DNA of 64,000 nucleotides from Rhynchopus euleeides. Taxonomy: Eukaryota > Euglenozoa > Diplonemea > Diplonemida > Diplonemidae. Position numbers and translations under genes: made by a program. The notes under the pieces were generated by a model, which made no database searches, was not told the origin of the DNA, and saw nothing but the letters and a program-made list of their open reading frames with translations. Within the stretch, counting starts at the first letter, position 1; the number at the start of each line of letters is the position of its first letter. This document shows positions 11,534 to 21,740 of this stretch, piece after piece. The DNA lies in the NCBI GenBank assembly GCA_963210315.1, contig OY723269.1, forward strand, positions 1,674,001-1,738,000, read 5' to 3'.

Positions 11534-12376
11534 ATGGCACACGTGTGCGTTGTGAAGACGTGGAGGAAGAACTTTGGGTTCGCGGAGGCGGACGATGGGT
11601 CCGTCGTGCACATTTCGAAGGAGGAGATTGCCGGGATGCGGCTGAAGCCGGGCCTGACGGTGACGTGCGACCTTGTGGCTGTGGAGGGGCACGGGGGGCG
11701 GGTCAAGGGTGTGAACGTCAGCGGGGAGGGGATTGTGCCGCCGGACGACGAGCCCACCCCTGAGGAGACTGCGGCAGAGCGGGCGGAGTGGAACCGCTTC
11801 AAGGAGGAGAAGATTGCGACGATGCCTGGTGCGGGCCCGAAGAAGACGAAGGGGGCCGGCAAGGGTGCTGCAGTCAAGGGCGCTGCCACCAAGGGCGCTG
11901 CCACCAAGGGCGCTGCCACCAAGGGCGCTGCCGGCAAGGGCGCGAAGGGTGGCAAGGGTGGCAAGGGTGGCAAGGGTGGCAAGGGCGGCAAGGGTGGCAA
12001 GGCCGCCTCAGTGGTGGGGCGCCCGCAGCGCCAGGCAGGCATGCCCGCAGCGGCCCGCGTGGTCGCCGCACCGGCACGGGGAGTGGCGGTCGGCGCCACG
12101 AGCGAGGAGCGCCGTGTCGACCCTGCGGACGGGCGTGCATACACTCGCCAGGACTTCATCCACCAGTACGGTGGGCTGGCGCAGTGGAACGCTGCCGCCC
12201 CCCGCCGCCCTGCACCTGCCGGGCGTGGGGCACCCACAGCCCAGAAGCGCGTCGACCCCGCGGACGGCAACTCGTACACCCGGGAACAGTTCATCGCGTG
12301 CTACCGCGGCACCGCCGAGTGGGACCGCGCCGACCCTTACAACACCAACGTGGGGCGCGGGCGCGGCAGGCGGTAA
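11534..12376 (+). CDS. Cold-shock-domain protein, copy 3
   Basis: The protein has 280 aa and is identical in plan to copy 2, with one extra KGG triplet repeat in the basic tract. The 5' flank matches copies 2 and 4. The 3' flank departs from copies 1 and 2 at about 12515, inside the G-rich stretch, so this gene sits at the junction between the 4.4-kb array and a different downstream sequence shared only with copy 4. Confidence 0.85.
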   Translation: MAHVCVVKTWRKNFGFAEADDGSVVHISKEEIAGMRLKPGLTVTCDLVAVEGHGGRVKGVNVSGEGIVPPDDEPTPEETAAERAEWNRFKEEKIATMPGAGPKKTKGAGKGAAVKGAATKGAATKGAATKGAAGKGAKGGKGGKGGKGGKGGKGGKAASVVGRPQRQAGMPAAARVVAAPARGVAVGATSEERRVDPADGRAYTRQDFIHQYGGLAQWNAAAPRRPAPAGRGAPTAQKRVDPADGNSYTREQFIACYRGTAEWDRADPYNTNVGRGRGRR

Positions 12377-12514
12377 TCCCGCCCAGGCCGCATGACGTCT
12401 GAGCAGCATGCAGCAAGTCCAAGCAAAGATGGAAGCAGCAGCCGAAACTGGGGTGGGGTGGGGTCGGGTGGCTGGGCGGGTGGGTTGGGTGGTCCCTGCG
12501 TCCGTTGTGCCGCG

Positions 12515-15500
12515 CGGGCCGGGAGGCGGGGTTAATGCCGTTGGCCAGCAGGCTCACGGAGACGCCGCCCGCCCTTCGCAGCGCAGATCCAGCAGCAGGT
12601 CCCACCGGGTGGCCAGGCCCCAGCGCCACACAACAGCCTCCGGGGCTAACGCCTTGCAACCCTGCTTCTTTGCAGGCCACAATAACGTGCATCGCACCTG
12701 CATTGCATCTGGCCAGCTTCAGGAAGCAGCATCGGGCACCGGGACAGATCCGGCATTCGACGGAACATCCACCACTCCGCCAACCGCTCTCCTGTCACAC
12801 AACGTGATTTTCGAAAAGCCCGAAAATCCTGCCCGTATTGTGCTTGTATGTGTTTGAGTGTGAGTAGGGTTTAAGCCAGACCTTTCCGTGCCGGGTTCGG
12901 AATGGTTGGGGGAGATGGGTGGGGATGGGCACATACAGGGCAACCTTGCGGCCAGCAGGTGCCATCATCGCACTGCGGCCAGACCAATTGAGTTAAAAAC
13001 ATACATAACAAGACGTCCTGTCCATTGCGGGTGGGAATCTAACAGGGCTTCACCCCCCGAAAGCGCGCGTAAATCAGTAAAATGCGTAACTGGGGTGGGT
13101 GGCTGGGTGGGTTGGGGGAGAAGCGCGTGGCCAGGGGGCAGGGGGCGGGGGAGGGGGTGGGGCACCGAAGCAGGAGTGGAGATGCCAAGGAAAAGATAAA
13201 CGTCTGCAGCAGCTTATACCGGCATTTGCCCTTCGGGGGAGGCGATTTCTCTTGATCCAATTTGTCGCAAAAAAATAAGGCGGATTCTCCGGAGTCCCTT
13301 TCGTGATGCGTAGTGTTTTTTTGACATGACATTTGTACTTTATTTGGCACTTTCACACATTCATCACCCAATAATCTGGGCCTGGGTTTTCCGAGCTTAG
13401 CGACGCGCGCAGATTCAGCATGCCACATTGTGGTTTCATCGCTTCTTCGCGCTTGAATTTTAGTCAGACACACTCACGCGGAGGAGGTGTCGCTTGTTGC
13501 AACTCACTCACTCGCCTGTGCTCTGCACTCACGCACCCGCCTTACAAAGAGCGAGGGGGTGTAGAGGCGTCCAGTCAAACGCATGAAGCCAAGCCCAAGT
13601 GAGAGAGATTGACAGCAACACTTTCTTGAAGGTTCCTTCCTGCTTCTCCAAGGCAATCTTCTTCTCCCAGCAATCCAGGATGGGCCGGCTGTGATACCAT
13701 GGCCCTGCTAGCTGGATTGGGCTGGAATCAGCAACTGCCTTGTCGGGGTATCGGTGGCCGCCCCTGGAGTTGCCCAGCTGCGTGTGATGGTGTCGCCCAT
13801 CACCTGCCGGTGGCTGTGCTGGGGAATGCTGGCGCTGCACGCCAGACATTCTACGACTATTTCACCACAACGGGGGATCCCTTGTCACTCAAGTCCCATC
13901 ATAAGAGAGCTGCGCAGCAGTATCGCTTTGCAGCAGGCTGCGGGAGTTGCTCTTGTTTGCCTTTAGGCGCACAAATAGCGATGCCTTCTTTTTGGCTTTG
14001 ATTTACGGATCAACTGGGTTGATCGACCATGCGGGATAGCGAATTGCCTGGCATCCTACGCCTTCACGCCCCGTGACACGGTTCAAACCTGCTGGCCCCT
14101 TGGTGGTGAAGTCATGAACTGGGGACACAGCAGCTGGATTTTCGATCGCATATTTTACGTGTCAAAACTTTGAGCTTTTTCTGGAGTTTCGCCCCCCAAA
14201 TCGCACGTCAACCTCAGTGGAAGTGTCCTGAGTCGGTTGTTACGTGGTCAGCGGCGGTGGTGACGACCACCGGTCCCTGCGCCACGCGTGAACAAACACT
14301 GAACCCAAGCAGTGCCTGTCACGATTCCCACACACGGTTGTCTGCGGTGAGGAAAAGAGACGCCGTAGCATCTCTGGAAAAAACTGCCGCTGGTTAGCAA
14401 CCTGGGGTGCCACCCCCCTAAGTGTGGGGAGACCCGGTGGCTCATGGTGAGTATCCGGAAGTCCCACGCGGAGTGAGGGCAATTGGCTAGTTTTTACCCT
14501 TTGGGAAGACACTTTGGGTAGTGCACTCCTACGTTTTTCCATCCCTTTCGGACTTCGTCCTGTCCCCCACAATTGCGAGTCCTCATCACGCACCGTGACT
14601 TACTGGACCAATCCCCCCAGTACGGTTGGATTACACTGGTTGTCCTGTAAAGTCGGACTCAGACACGCATCGGCGGGGGTCAAACCCAGCTCAAAATCGA
14701 GCTCGGATGGATCTTCGTCACGGCTCCGTGGAGGGCAGTCGCTGCGGATGACAGGACGAGGGCGCGCCCGGCCCCCAGTGGAGGTCTTGGGATCTCGGTT
14801 CTTTGGGCTCAGGGTTCCCCCTTCATAGGCCAGGTCACCACCCCGGCTATTTCGGCTCCATGTATAAGACATTTCAGCACCGAGGTAGCCACCCCACCGC
14901 TGACTCTGTTCACCCCCCGCGCAGTGCAATGCGAGGGGATTAGCAGGGGCGCCACGTGCAGGCGTCAGGCGGCTTTAACCCCCAACCTCAGTGGAAGTGT
15001 CCAAAACCGTAAGACCGTAAATAGGTTGGGCTTGCATGTTCCGCCCCGATTCCTACAGCAGTGTTCGACGCCACACCCTTGAGTGCATGACCACCCCCTA
15101 CAAATGAATCGAGGAGCACGAAACTTGTTCCGCACCATATGAAAAACTACAGTGCGAGACCCTTCTCCACATTCCAAAAATGTGGCCATTGAACGCACAC
15201 AGCCGCAAGGGGCGGGATTGGAGGGAGGGGGTGGCGGGGAGACCACTGCAGCAGTGCAGCATTCATCGGGAAGCTGCCTCCTTCGCCGTCGTCTTCCGCT
15301 TCTCCTCTAGGTTGTTGTGTTTTACCTTCTGGGCCACAGCCCCTACCGCGCTCTTCCTCCGTTCCGCCTCCACTGTTGGGCCGATCCCTGTGGTCCTCTA
15401 AACCACACCGCTCTAAGTCCACTTGACTGCCAGCAGGAGGGCCAAGGGAGTGTCAGGGGAGGTGCGATCCTCGGTCGACCATGCTGCCTTGAGCCCGCCA

Positions 15501-15530
15501 CCCTTTGTGGTGGATACAGTGCAGGTGCAA
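12515..15530. other. 3' flank of cold-shock copy 3, no firm gene
   Basis: This flank is shared with 31750-33991. It holds G- and C-rich tracts and short open frames without domains. A minus-strand frame at about 15395-15262 reads as a Lys/Glu-rich tail (for example AERRKSA and EEKRKTTAKEAASR) before a TGA. That could be a terminal exon of an unknown gene, and it recurs at about 33856-33723, but no further exons could be joined to it. Confidence 0.3.
14229..15002. mobile_element. 774-bp insertion/deletion polymorphism between duplicates
   Basis: The 20-bp sequence CAACCTCAGTGGAAGTGTCC occurs at 14209-14228 and again at 14983-15002. The right segmental copy has it once and lacks everything between. 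This fits either an insertion with a 20-bp target duplication or loss by recombination between the repeats. The segment has no TIRs and no recognised protein. Confidence 0.6.
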
Positions 15531-15623
15531 CCAACGATTTCTTAAGCTACAGTTTCTGTACTTCATTGGGGCCACAACACACTGCCGCTCGTGCGCACAA
15601 ACAAAAAACTATAGCTCGTGCGC

Positions 15624-16748
15624 ATGTCTCCCTCCCGGGTCGGGTTGATAACAGACACCGTCTGCTGGACGGCGCTGAAGGGAATCAAAGGCCCTGACCC
15701 GGCTCGGGACCCTACCGGCAGGTGCATTTTCCCCTGCTGCCCGGACACCCATGAATCTGCTGCCAACTGTCCGGGCTGCGGCGGGCAAGCCTCAGCCGAC
15801 TGTCTCGGCAAGAGGCTCCCGCCAGGCGTGCTCGATGAGAGCCTCGGCAGGTTGTTGCGGGAGTCCGGCTACTTGTGCCCGCTCTGTGTATGGGAGCGGG
15901 TTCAGGGTTCGGTCGCCGCCCCCCAGAACAATGATCCTCCAGTGAACAACCCCACTCCTGACCCTGCATCTGCCCAGTCCACCCCCCCTCCTGCAGCCGA
16001 TCCCCCTGCTCCTCCTGCAGCCGCTCCGACTACCAACGCTGAGATTATTAAGAAGGGTCTCGCCGCCAGCGAGGTAGATGTTCGCGCCCTCCTGCAGTCC
16101 ATGTTGCAAGCTTCCAGCGCCCAAGCTGGGCTCATCGCTTCTAACATCGAGGCCGCTTCCCTAATCGTGGTAGGGCTCCCCGAGGGGTACGATCCTCGCA
16201 TCCCTCACACCTGGCTCCCTGGACTGGAGCACCCGTCCCGGGCCGAGTCCGTCCGGGTGGACTTGCGGGACTTCTTCGGGCGCCATCTCCCCCGCGCCCC
16301 TGGCTGCCCCGGGTCCCCTAAGCTCCACGAAGGGAGGGTCCTGCTGGAGGCCGTAACGAGCCTGATCCCTCTCCTGGCCACACCCTCGTCCAAGGATGCA
16401 GTCCTGCGGGTCTGCCACGGGCTGATGTCCCGCCTCGCCGCCATCCATTTCTCGGTAATGGAGGCGGCCGAGTCGGCAGTCCTGCACTTCGAGACCCGCT
16501 ACCGGGCCCATTCCCCCCTCCCAAGGGGCCCCAACCCCCTCTCTGTGCTCGCCCTCTCCTCCATCGAGAGCGGCAGTCGCGAGCTTGCTCCCAGCAAGAA
16601 GGCCCCTCCCGGGCGGCTCCCCCCCCCCTCCCCTGCCCCGCAGAATGGACTTTTTGGGTATTTCCCCTCCCACCTCCCCCAGACCCAGTTCGAGCCCTAC
16701 GCCCCGCCCCACAAGAAGCAGCGCAAGGGAGGCAAGGGCGGCAAATGA
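15624..16748 (+). CDS. Gag-like protein of DIRS-like element 1
   Basis: The protein has 374 aa. The N-terminal module has Cys34, Cys38, His43, Cys49, Cys52, Cys60, Cys85 and Cys88 (pattern CxFPxC, H, NCxxC, C, CPxC), shared with the Gag of the element at 59717, so it is probably a zinc-binding fold. A Pro/Ala-rich linker follows at about 105-140, then a helical region, and the protein ends in a basic tail (KKQRKGGKGGK). The ATG at 15624 is preferred over an in-frame GTG just upstream. The TGA stop is followed directly, in the same frame, by the Pro-rich ORF, so readthrough is conceivable. Confidence 0.7.
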   Translation: MSPSRVGLITDTVCWTALKGIKGPDPARDPTGRCIFPCCPDTHESAANCPGCGGQASADCLGKRLPPGVLDESLGRLLRESGYLCPLCVWERVQGSVAAPQNNDPPVNNPTPDPASAQSTPPPAADPPAPPAAAPTTNAEIIKKGLAASEVDVRALLQSMLQASSAQAGLIASNIEAASLIVVGLPEGYDPRIPHTWLPGLEHPSRAESVRVDLRDFFGRHLPRAPGCPGSPKLHEGRVLLEAVTSLIPLLATPSSKDAVLRVCHGLMSRLAAIHFSVMEAAESAVLHFETRYRAHSPLPRGPNPLSVLALSSIESGSRELAPSKKAPPGRLPPPSPAPQNGLFGYFPSHLPQTQFEPYAPPHKKQRKGGKGGK

Positions 16749-17883
16749 CAGGACGCAAGCGAGGCCGAAGTGTCTCCCCCCGGGCAGCCGATGTCCTCCC
16801 TGAAACTTTTCCCCCAAGAAAACGGGGGCTTGTCAAGTGTTCCAACCCCCCGGCAGTCGTTGCATCCTCACCAGAATATGCTGTCTCCCCAGTTTCACAC
16901 GGAGGAGCCCCCCATCTTCCCCCCCGGGCAGTCGTTGTCCCATCTTCACCTGAGGCTGTTCCCCCAAGAACACGAAAAGGCAACCTCCTCCCCCAGGCAG
17001 TCGTTGCCCCGTCATCAGCCACAACCGGCCCCCCAGCAACACGAGATTCCACTGGTTCCTCCCCCTCCCGGGCAGTCGTTGTCCTCACCTCAGCTGATGC
17101 TGTTTCCCCACGAGCACAAGAAGGAACACCCCCCCCACTCTCCCGGGCAGCCGCTGTCCTCACCTCAGCTGATGCTGTTTCCCCACGAGCACAAGAAGGA
17201 TTACCCCCCCCCACTCTCCCGGGCAGTCGTTGTCCCAACACCAGCCGAGGCTGCTCCCCCAGGATCACGAGGAAGTGCTAACCATCATCACCCCCGGGCA
17301 GTCGTTGTCCTCCCTAGAACCCAGGAAATCCCCCCCAAGCAGCGCGGAAGCTGTCTCCTCCTTCCCCCCCAACCAGGGAGACCCGAGCCCCCCCACGGCT
17401 CTACCGCACTTGCTCCTCACGGAGGGGTCGATTTCATCACCCTTACCACGGGAACCGATTACCAACAGCACATGGACCCCGGGCCAGCAGAGCCCCCCCT
17501 TCCCCCCTGCCCCGCCCCAGGAATACAACACACAGCCACCTATCAGCACGGAACCCTCAAGGCAGCTGAGCCTGCTCAACGAGGAGTGCGTGCACCAGAC
17601 CACCCCCTTCCCGAGGCAGGTAATGTCTCCTCCTCCCGGTCACCAGCTGCGGCTGTTCCCGGAGGAGCATGTAAAAACAACAGCCCCCCTACCCAGGCAG
17701 TCGTTGCCATTGACCAGATCAGAAAGCTCCCCCCCACCCCACAGCGAGTTTCCGGGACCCCCAGCCCCCCGGATCTCACCAGCCTGCCCCATATCCCAGC
17801 TGAGGCTGTTCCCCCAGGATTATACAACACCACCCCTACACCCAGATCACTCCCAAGCCCTCAAGACTCTTGGAGCGGCCTGA
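16749..17883 (+). pseudogene. Pro-rich repeat part of element 1 ORF2, frameshifted
   Basis: About nine imperfect repeats of roughly 24 residues read PGQSLSS..L.LFPQEH. The repeats stay in the Gag frame up to about 17203, then continue in the +1 frame. The switch falls at a run of nine C (17204-17212), where the preceding repeat has eight, so one inserted C (mutational or a sequencing error) explains it. The frame runs up to the insertion at 17855 and meets TGA just inside it. Without that insertion it would be in frame with the tyrosine recombinase. The function of the repeat is unknown. Confidence 0.6.
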
Positions 17884-19028
17884 CTATTTAGTGTCTTTGT
17901 CGCAGCAAGGGGGCGATATATACCGCTTTTTTATTGATTTCACGTGTCAGTGTTTGACTTTTTCGCAACTTCATTTCTTCCTTTTCTCCCTCTCCAACCC
18001 CACCCGTGACACCACCAGGGTTTAGCTAGCCCTGGTCCGATTATCCCCGGTTCTTCGCTGAAGAGACGCGGCCGGGGGGAGGGGTACGAAGAGTACGCGT
18101 CGAAACCGGTGTCACGTCGTGTTGGGGAATCCTTCGGGAGTGCGATACTGAAGGGGAGGTGCTACTGCCCGTGCAGGGCGACACCGCCTTAAAACTTTAT
18201 AACCACACACAAACCCTCTATTCCCCCAGGCCTGATGAGCAAACCCCCCTGCCCCATGTTGTGACTTCCTTTCTACCTTGCACAAAACATCCCATTTGCC
18301 CCTTTACTTCCTTCGAAAGTGTTGTGACTTCCCCCCTACCCCACCCCTCGGGAGTGCCACTCCTCTGGTGGTTAAAAGTGACCCGCCGTTGTGCCTTCGG
18401 CATCTGTTGCGTGTGCCGTCGTATTCTTCCTATGCACTAGTTATAGCTATCCGGGGGCGGTCTGCTGTCGCACCAGCGGGCTGCCCCACCTCTGCACCCT
18501 CGGTTTTTAAGATGTTCGCCACAGTGGAGAATGATCCCCTTCTCTGTGGCGATCGAGCCAAGCTGGACGAGGTTCGCCTTCGGGCGAAGGTCATGTGGGC
18601 GGACAAAAGGTGCCTGCTCCTGAGACTCATCAGCAACCTGCTTCTTCCTTCAAGCCCTCAAGACTCTTGAAGCGGCCTGACTATTTAGTGTCTTCGTCGC
18701 AGCAAGGGGGCGATATATACCACCCTTTTTATTGATTTCACGTGTCAGTGTTTGACTCTTTCGCAACTTCATTTCTTCCTTTTTCTCCCTCTCCAACCCC
18801 ACCCGTGACACCACCAGGGTTTAGCTAGCCCTGGTCCGATTATCCCCGGTTCTTCGCTGAAGAGACGCGGCCGGGGGGAGGGGTACGAAGAGTACGCGTC
18901 GAAACCGGTGTCACGCCGTGTTGGGGAATCCTTCGGGAGTGCGATACTGAAGGGGAGGTGCTACTGCCCGTGCAGGGCGACACCGCCTTAAAACTTTATA
19001 ACCACACCCCTACACCCAGATCACTCCC
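17855..19028. mobile_element. 1.17-kb insertion with LTR-like direct repeats inside element 1
   Basis: Two direct repeats of about 353 bp (17855-18207 and 18652-19004) flank a 444-bp core. The whole insert is bordered by a 24-bp direct repeat of host sequence at 17831-17854 and 19005-19028, beginning CACCCCTACACCCAG. Excising the insert joins the Pro-rich ORF to the recombinase in frame. The core has a short open frame with VENDPLLCGDRAK, of unknown meaning. The repeats lack the usual TG...CA ends, and a 24-bp target duplication is long for an LTR element, so the class is unclear. Confidence 0.65.
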
Positions 19029-20023
19029 CTCAAGCAGCTCGCCTCGTGTGGGCCGGTCCGTCGGACCACTTCCCGCTGCACCCCCGCCTCGACCACAGCC
19101 GCATCAGGGACCCCGACACCCTTCCCCCGGCGCAGATTTCAGCACTCCGAGGTCGCACCTGCCTCTTCCTGCAGAACTGCCACAAGTCACAGGATGCCCT
19201 GCTGTCGGTACTTCGGAGAGCCGAGGCCTTCGCCAAGGCAGTTCAGGAGCACGACGAGGACATACCCCCGGTACTGGGACATCTTATGTGGCTGAAACAC
19301 AAGGTCGAGTCAGGCCTGAGTCCCTCCAGTGCCCTGCAGTACATGACCTACCTGCGCATGGGGTCCCGCGATCCAGTCGAAGCCTTCCGCCGCGCCCTGA
19401 CGGGGCAGCAGGACGAATTCGCAAGACAGGAACGAGTCCGCCAGAACACGCCCAGCATGGCTGCCATCCGACAAGCCATCGGCACGAGGGCGACCCCGAT
19501 GCAGGAAGCGCTCTACCTGCAGTCCGCCCTGGCTCTGAGGCACGTCGATCTGAGGCTGCTCCGGGCGTCTCACATTCAGATGCACTCTCCCGCCGAGCCC
19601 TCCAGTCCCTCCCCGGGGAACATCCTGGTCCATTTGGTGGGGGGGAAGACGGATCTTCGGAGCGCAGGACAGACGCTGCTGGTGCGCGAGGGCTCCGAGC
19701 TCGGGTCCTTCCTCCGGGCCAAGAAGCAGTCCGCCTTCCCGGAAAACGCCCTCCTCTTCCCCCAAGTGGACTACCGCAAGTATCTGGCCTTCGTCAAGGG
19801 GGTTCTAGGTTGCACCTCCCACATGATTCGGCATGCGTCTCTCACAACGGTGGCACAGGAGTGCGGCGAGGCAGTCGCGCAGACGGCGGGCCGACACAGA
19901 CAGCCCGAATCGACGAGAGGGTACATCCCGAGGGAGACGTGGGCCCCAGTGATCTCGACCGCTGCCGCCTCCTCGGCGCTGGACGCGGCCCTGACTCAGA
20001 GGACACAGCCCTTCGACGGTTGA
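19029..20023 (+). CDS. Tyrosine recombinase of DIRS-like element 1
   Basis: This is the C-terminal part of ORF2. It shows the family's catalytic set: Arg in ALRHVDL (near 19538), Lys in GGKTD, the HxxR box in SHMIRHAS (near 19820), His in AGRHRQ, and the nucleophile Tyr in RGYI (near 19922). Such enzymes integrate circular cDNA without target duplication. The current open frame starts at a GTG, because its natural N-terminus lies beyond the insertion at 17855-19028. It overlaps the RT frame at its 3' end. Confidence 0.8.
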
Positions 20024-21663
20024 TAAGGAAGGCCTGGGCCGCCTACGACTACGCCGACTCCTGGGTGGAGCTGAGTACCGGCGTCCGCCCCCATAAAAGC
20101 GCCTACGACGGTGAGATCGCTGCTGCCCCCCCCTCCCCGCTGCTCGCCGAACTGCTACAAAAAGACTTCCCCTGCCTCATCCCCGCTTTCGACTGGATCA
20201 GGCCTGATTTCCTACGCAAGCTGACCGAGTCCGCCCCCCAGACGGTCCGAGCTTCCGCGAAGGCCGGCCCGGGGCCTCGCAATGACAAACTGGGGCCCCT
20301 TGTTTCATCCATCCTAAGCGCAAACTTCGCAGAGGCGCTGCCACGCAGGACCGAAGCTGCACCCATCTTCTCATCCGCCTTCACTGTGCCCAAGAAGGAC
20401 ACCCGTCTACGCTTCATCCTCTCAGGCATACGAATCAACGCGCTCACCTCACACATACCGACTCCACCCTGTCGCCTTCCTTCCTACCGGACCATCCTCA
20501 CCAGGGCAATGGAGGCCGGGTGGGTCGCCGAGTTCGACTTCGCGGCGTTTTTCTTCCAGGTTCCTCTGGAGGAGGGTGCGCGTTCGTTTTTCGCATTTAG
20601 ATGTGGGGATCGCCGACTGCGGATGACGCGCATGCCCATGGGTTACCGGGCCGCACCCCAGCTCGCACAGAGTATCACCGAGGCGCTGGCTGGCGAGGTG
20701 TGCGCACACAGCCCCCAGCTCAGTGCTGTGTGCTGGATTGACAACACAGTGTTTTTCGGCCAGGACGTAGTCAGCTTGATGGAGGCTAACGCCCGCTTCC
20801 GCGCTCTCTGCAGCAGGTACAATGTAACCATCGGCTCACACACTGCCCCCTGCCAGCGGGCCTGCTTCCTGGGCTTGGAAGTCGACGTTCCCAACAGGAG
20901 GTGGCGATTGGCTCCCGACTGGGTCGACAAGCTTACCGCCGGTTACCAGGCGCTGGGGGGCTCCGAGGCCTTCGCCTTCCCGCTCTGCCGCCGCACACTG
21001 TGGAAGTTAGCGGGGTGCATTCTATGGGCCCAGCACGTTCGGCTTCGCCCCCTATGGCATGTCGGTGAGATCCTGCGCTGGATGTCCAAGACAGCACGGT
21101 CTATGGGGACCTCGCAACCCGATTGGGACCAGGAGATCACTGTGACGACGCCAGACCGGGTTGCTTTTACACGCTGCCTCCGGGAAGTGTCCCTCAACGA
21201 GTGGAGCGATTGGACCATCCCGCCCCCCAAATGCGATAAGCTGGCTTCCGACGCCTGCGACGCCGGCTGGGGTTACATTTTCCAGGGGCGGGCATACAGC
21301 GGAACGTTTTCGCCTGAACTGAGATCTGCACACATATATACGAAGGAGCTGTACGCCTTGATGCTCGGGCTACGCACGGCTACCCTAGGGGGTCCTGTCT
21401 CCATCTTGGCCCATGTAGACAACACGGCAGTCGTTCACAGTGTTACAGCGGGCTACAGTCTGGATCCCTACCACAACGACATGATCGAAGATATATGGAG
21501 GAACATCGTGGACACCGGCTCCTCCCTCACCCTGCGTTACGTCCGCAGCGACGAGAACCCAGCAGACGCCCCTTCCCGCTGGCTGCGCGTGAGTTCGGGG
21601 TCCGAACTAACAGCAGAGATGAACCTACTCTGGCAGGCCTTGCCAACTACCGACAGACTATAA
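20020..21663 (+). CDS. Reverse transcriptase-RNase H of DIRS-like element 1
   Basis: The frame is open from about 18958, but homology-like sequence begins only near 20020, after the recombinase, in the -1 frame relative to it. RT signatures are the catalytic Asp in EFDFAAFFF (near 20536), MPMGYRAAP, and the YxDD position reading CWIDNTVF (20740-20745), in which the second Asp is Asn. RNase H follows with ASDACDAGWG, an Asp/Glu set including KELYA and HVDNTA, and a final ENPADAPSR. No ATG lies near the start, so translation probably needs a -1 frameshift or reinitiation. The stop is TAA. Confidence 0.8.
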   Translation: MIRKAWAAYDYADSWVELSTGVRPHKSAYDGEIAAAPPSPLLAELLQKDFPCLIPAFDWIRPDFLRKLTESAPQTVRASAKAGPGPRNDKLGPLVSSILSANFAEALPRRTEAAPIFSSAFTVPKKDTRLRFILSGIRINALTSHIPTPPCRLPSYRTILTRAMEAGWVAEFDFAAFFFQVPLEEGARSFFAFRCGDRRLRMTRMPMGYRAAPQLAQSITEALAGEVCAHSPQLSAVCWIDNTVFFGQDVVSLMEANARFRALCSRYNVTIGSHTAPCQRACFLGLEVDVPNRRWRLAPDWVDKLTAGYQALGGSEAFAFPLCRRTLWKLAGCILWAQHVRLRPLWHVGEILRWMSKTARSMGTSQPDWDQEITVTTPDRVAFTRCLREVSLNEWSDWTIPPPKCDKLASDACDAGWGYIFQGRAYSGTFSPELRSAHIYTKELYALMLGLRTATLGGPVSILAHVDNTAVVHSVTAGYSLDPYHNDMIEDIWRNIVDTGSSLTLRYVRSDENPADAPSRWLRVSSGSELTAEMNLLWQALPTTDRL

Positions 21664-21740
21664 CAGGCTGGGTCGCCACAGCAGACTTGAGAGTCCAGAA
21701 CAGGGGGGACGGGGGCAGGGTTCAAAAATACGCGTATTAA

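Larger units (their letters stand above)
9699..15530. repeat. Large segmental duplication, left copy
   Basis: This segment matches 28943-33991 almost perfectly: the offset is 19244 bp up to the cold-shock gene and 19235 bp after it. It includes cold-shock copy 3 and about 3 kb of 3' flank. It differs by one KGG triplet expansion in the gene and by a 774-bp segment (14229-15002) absent from the right copy. Similarity stops at GCAGGTGCAA, where the DIRS-like block begins. Confidence 0.9.
15531..21737 (+). mobile_element. DIRS-like tyrosine-recombinase retrotransposon (element 1)
   Basis: In order the element has a Gag-like ORF with a Cys/His zinc module, a Pro-rich ORF continuing into a tyrosine recombinase, and an overlapping reverse transcriptase/RNase H. 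This is the gene content of the DIRS/Ngaro/PAT/VIPER group. The exact ends are uncertain. The 5' leader holds GTGCGCACAAACAAAA, also found before element 2 (about 59646) and at 28750 and 28917. A frame disruption in a C run and a 1.17-kb insertion make this copy probably inactive. Confidence 0.75.

Noticed and set aside
16745..17281. RAVVVLTSADAVSPRAQEG repeat frame overlapping the Pro-rich ORF
   Set aside because: It repeats because the underlying DNA repeat is in phase in several frames. The PGQSLSS frame is the one that reaches the recombinase, although a start at the ATGA overlap cannot be fully excluded.
18958..20019. N-terminal 350 codons of the 901-codon frame ending in RT-RNase H
   Set aside because: This part overlaps the conserved recombinase in another frame and has no RT-like sequence, so the RT is annotated only from about 20020.
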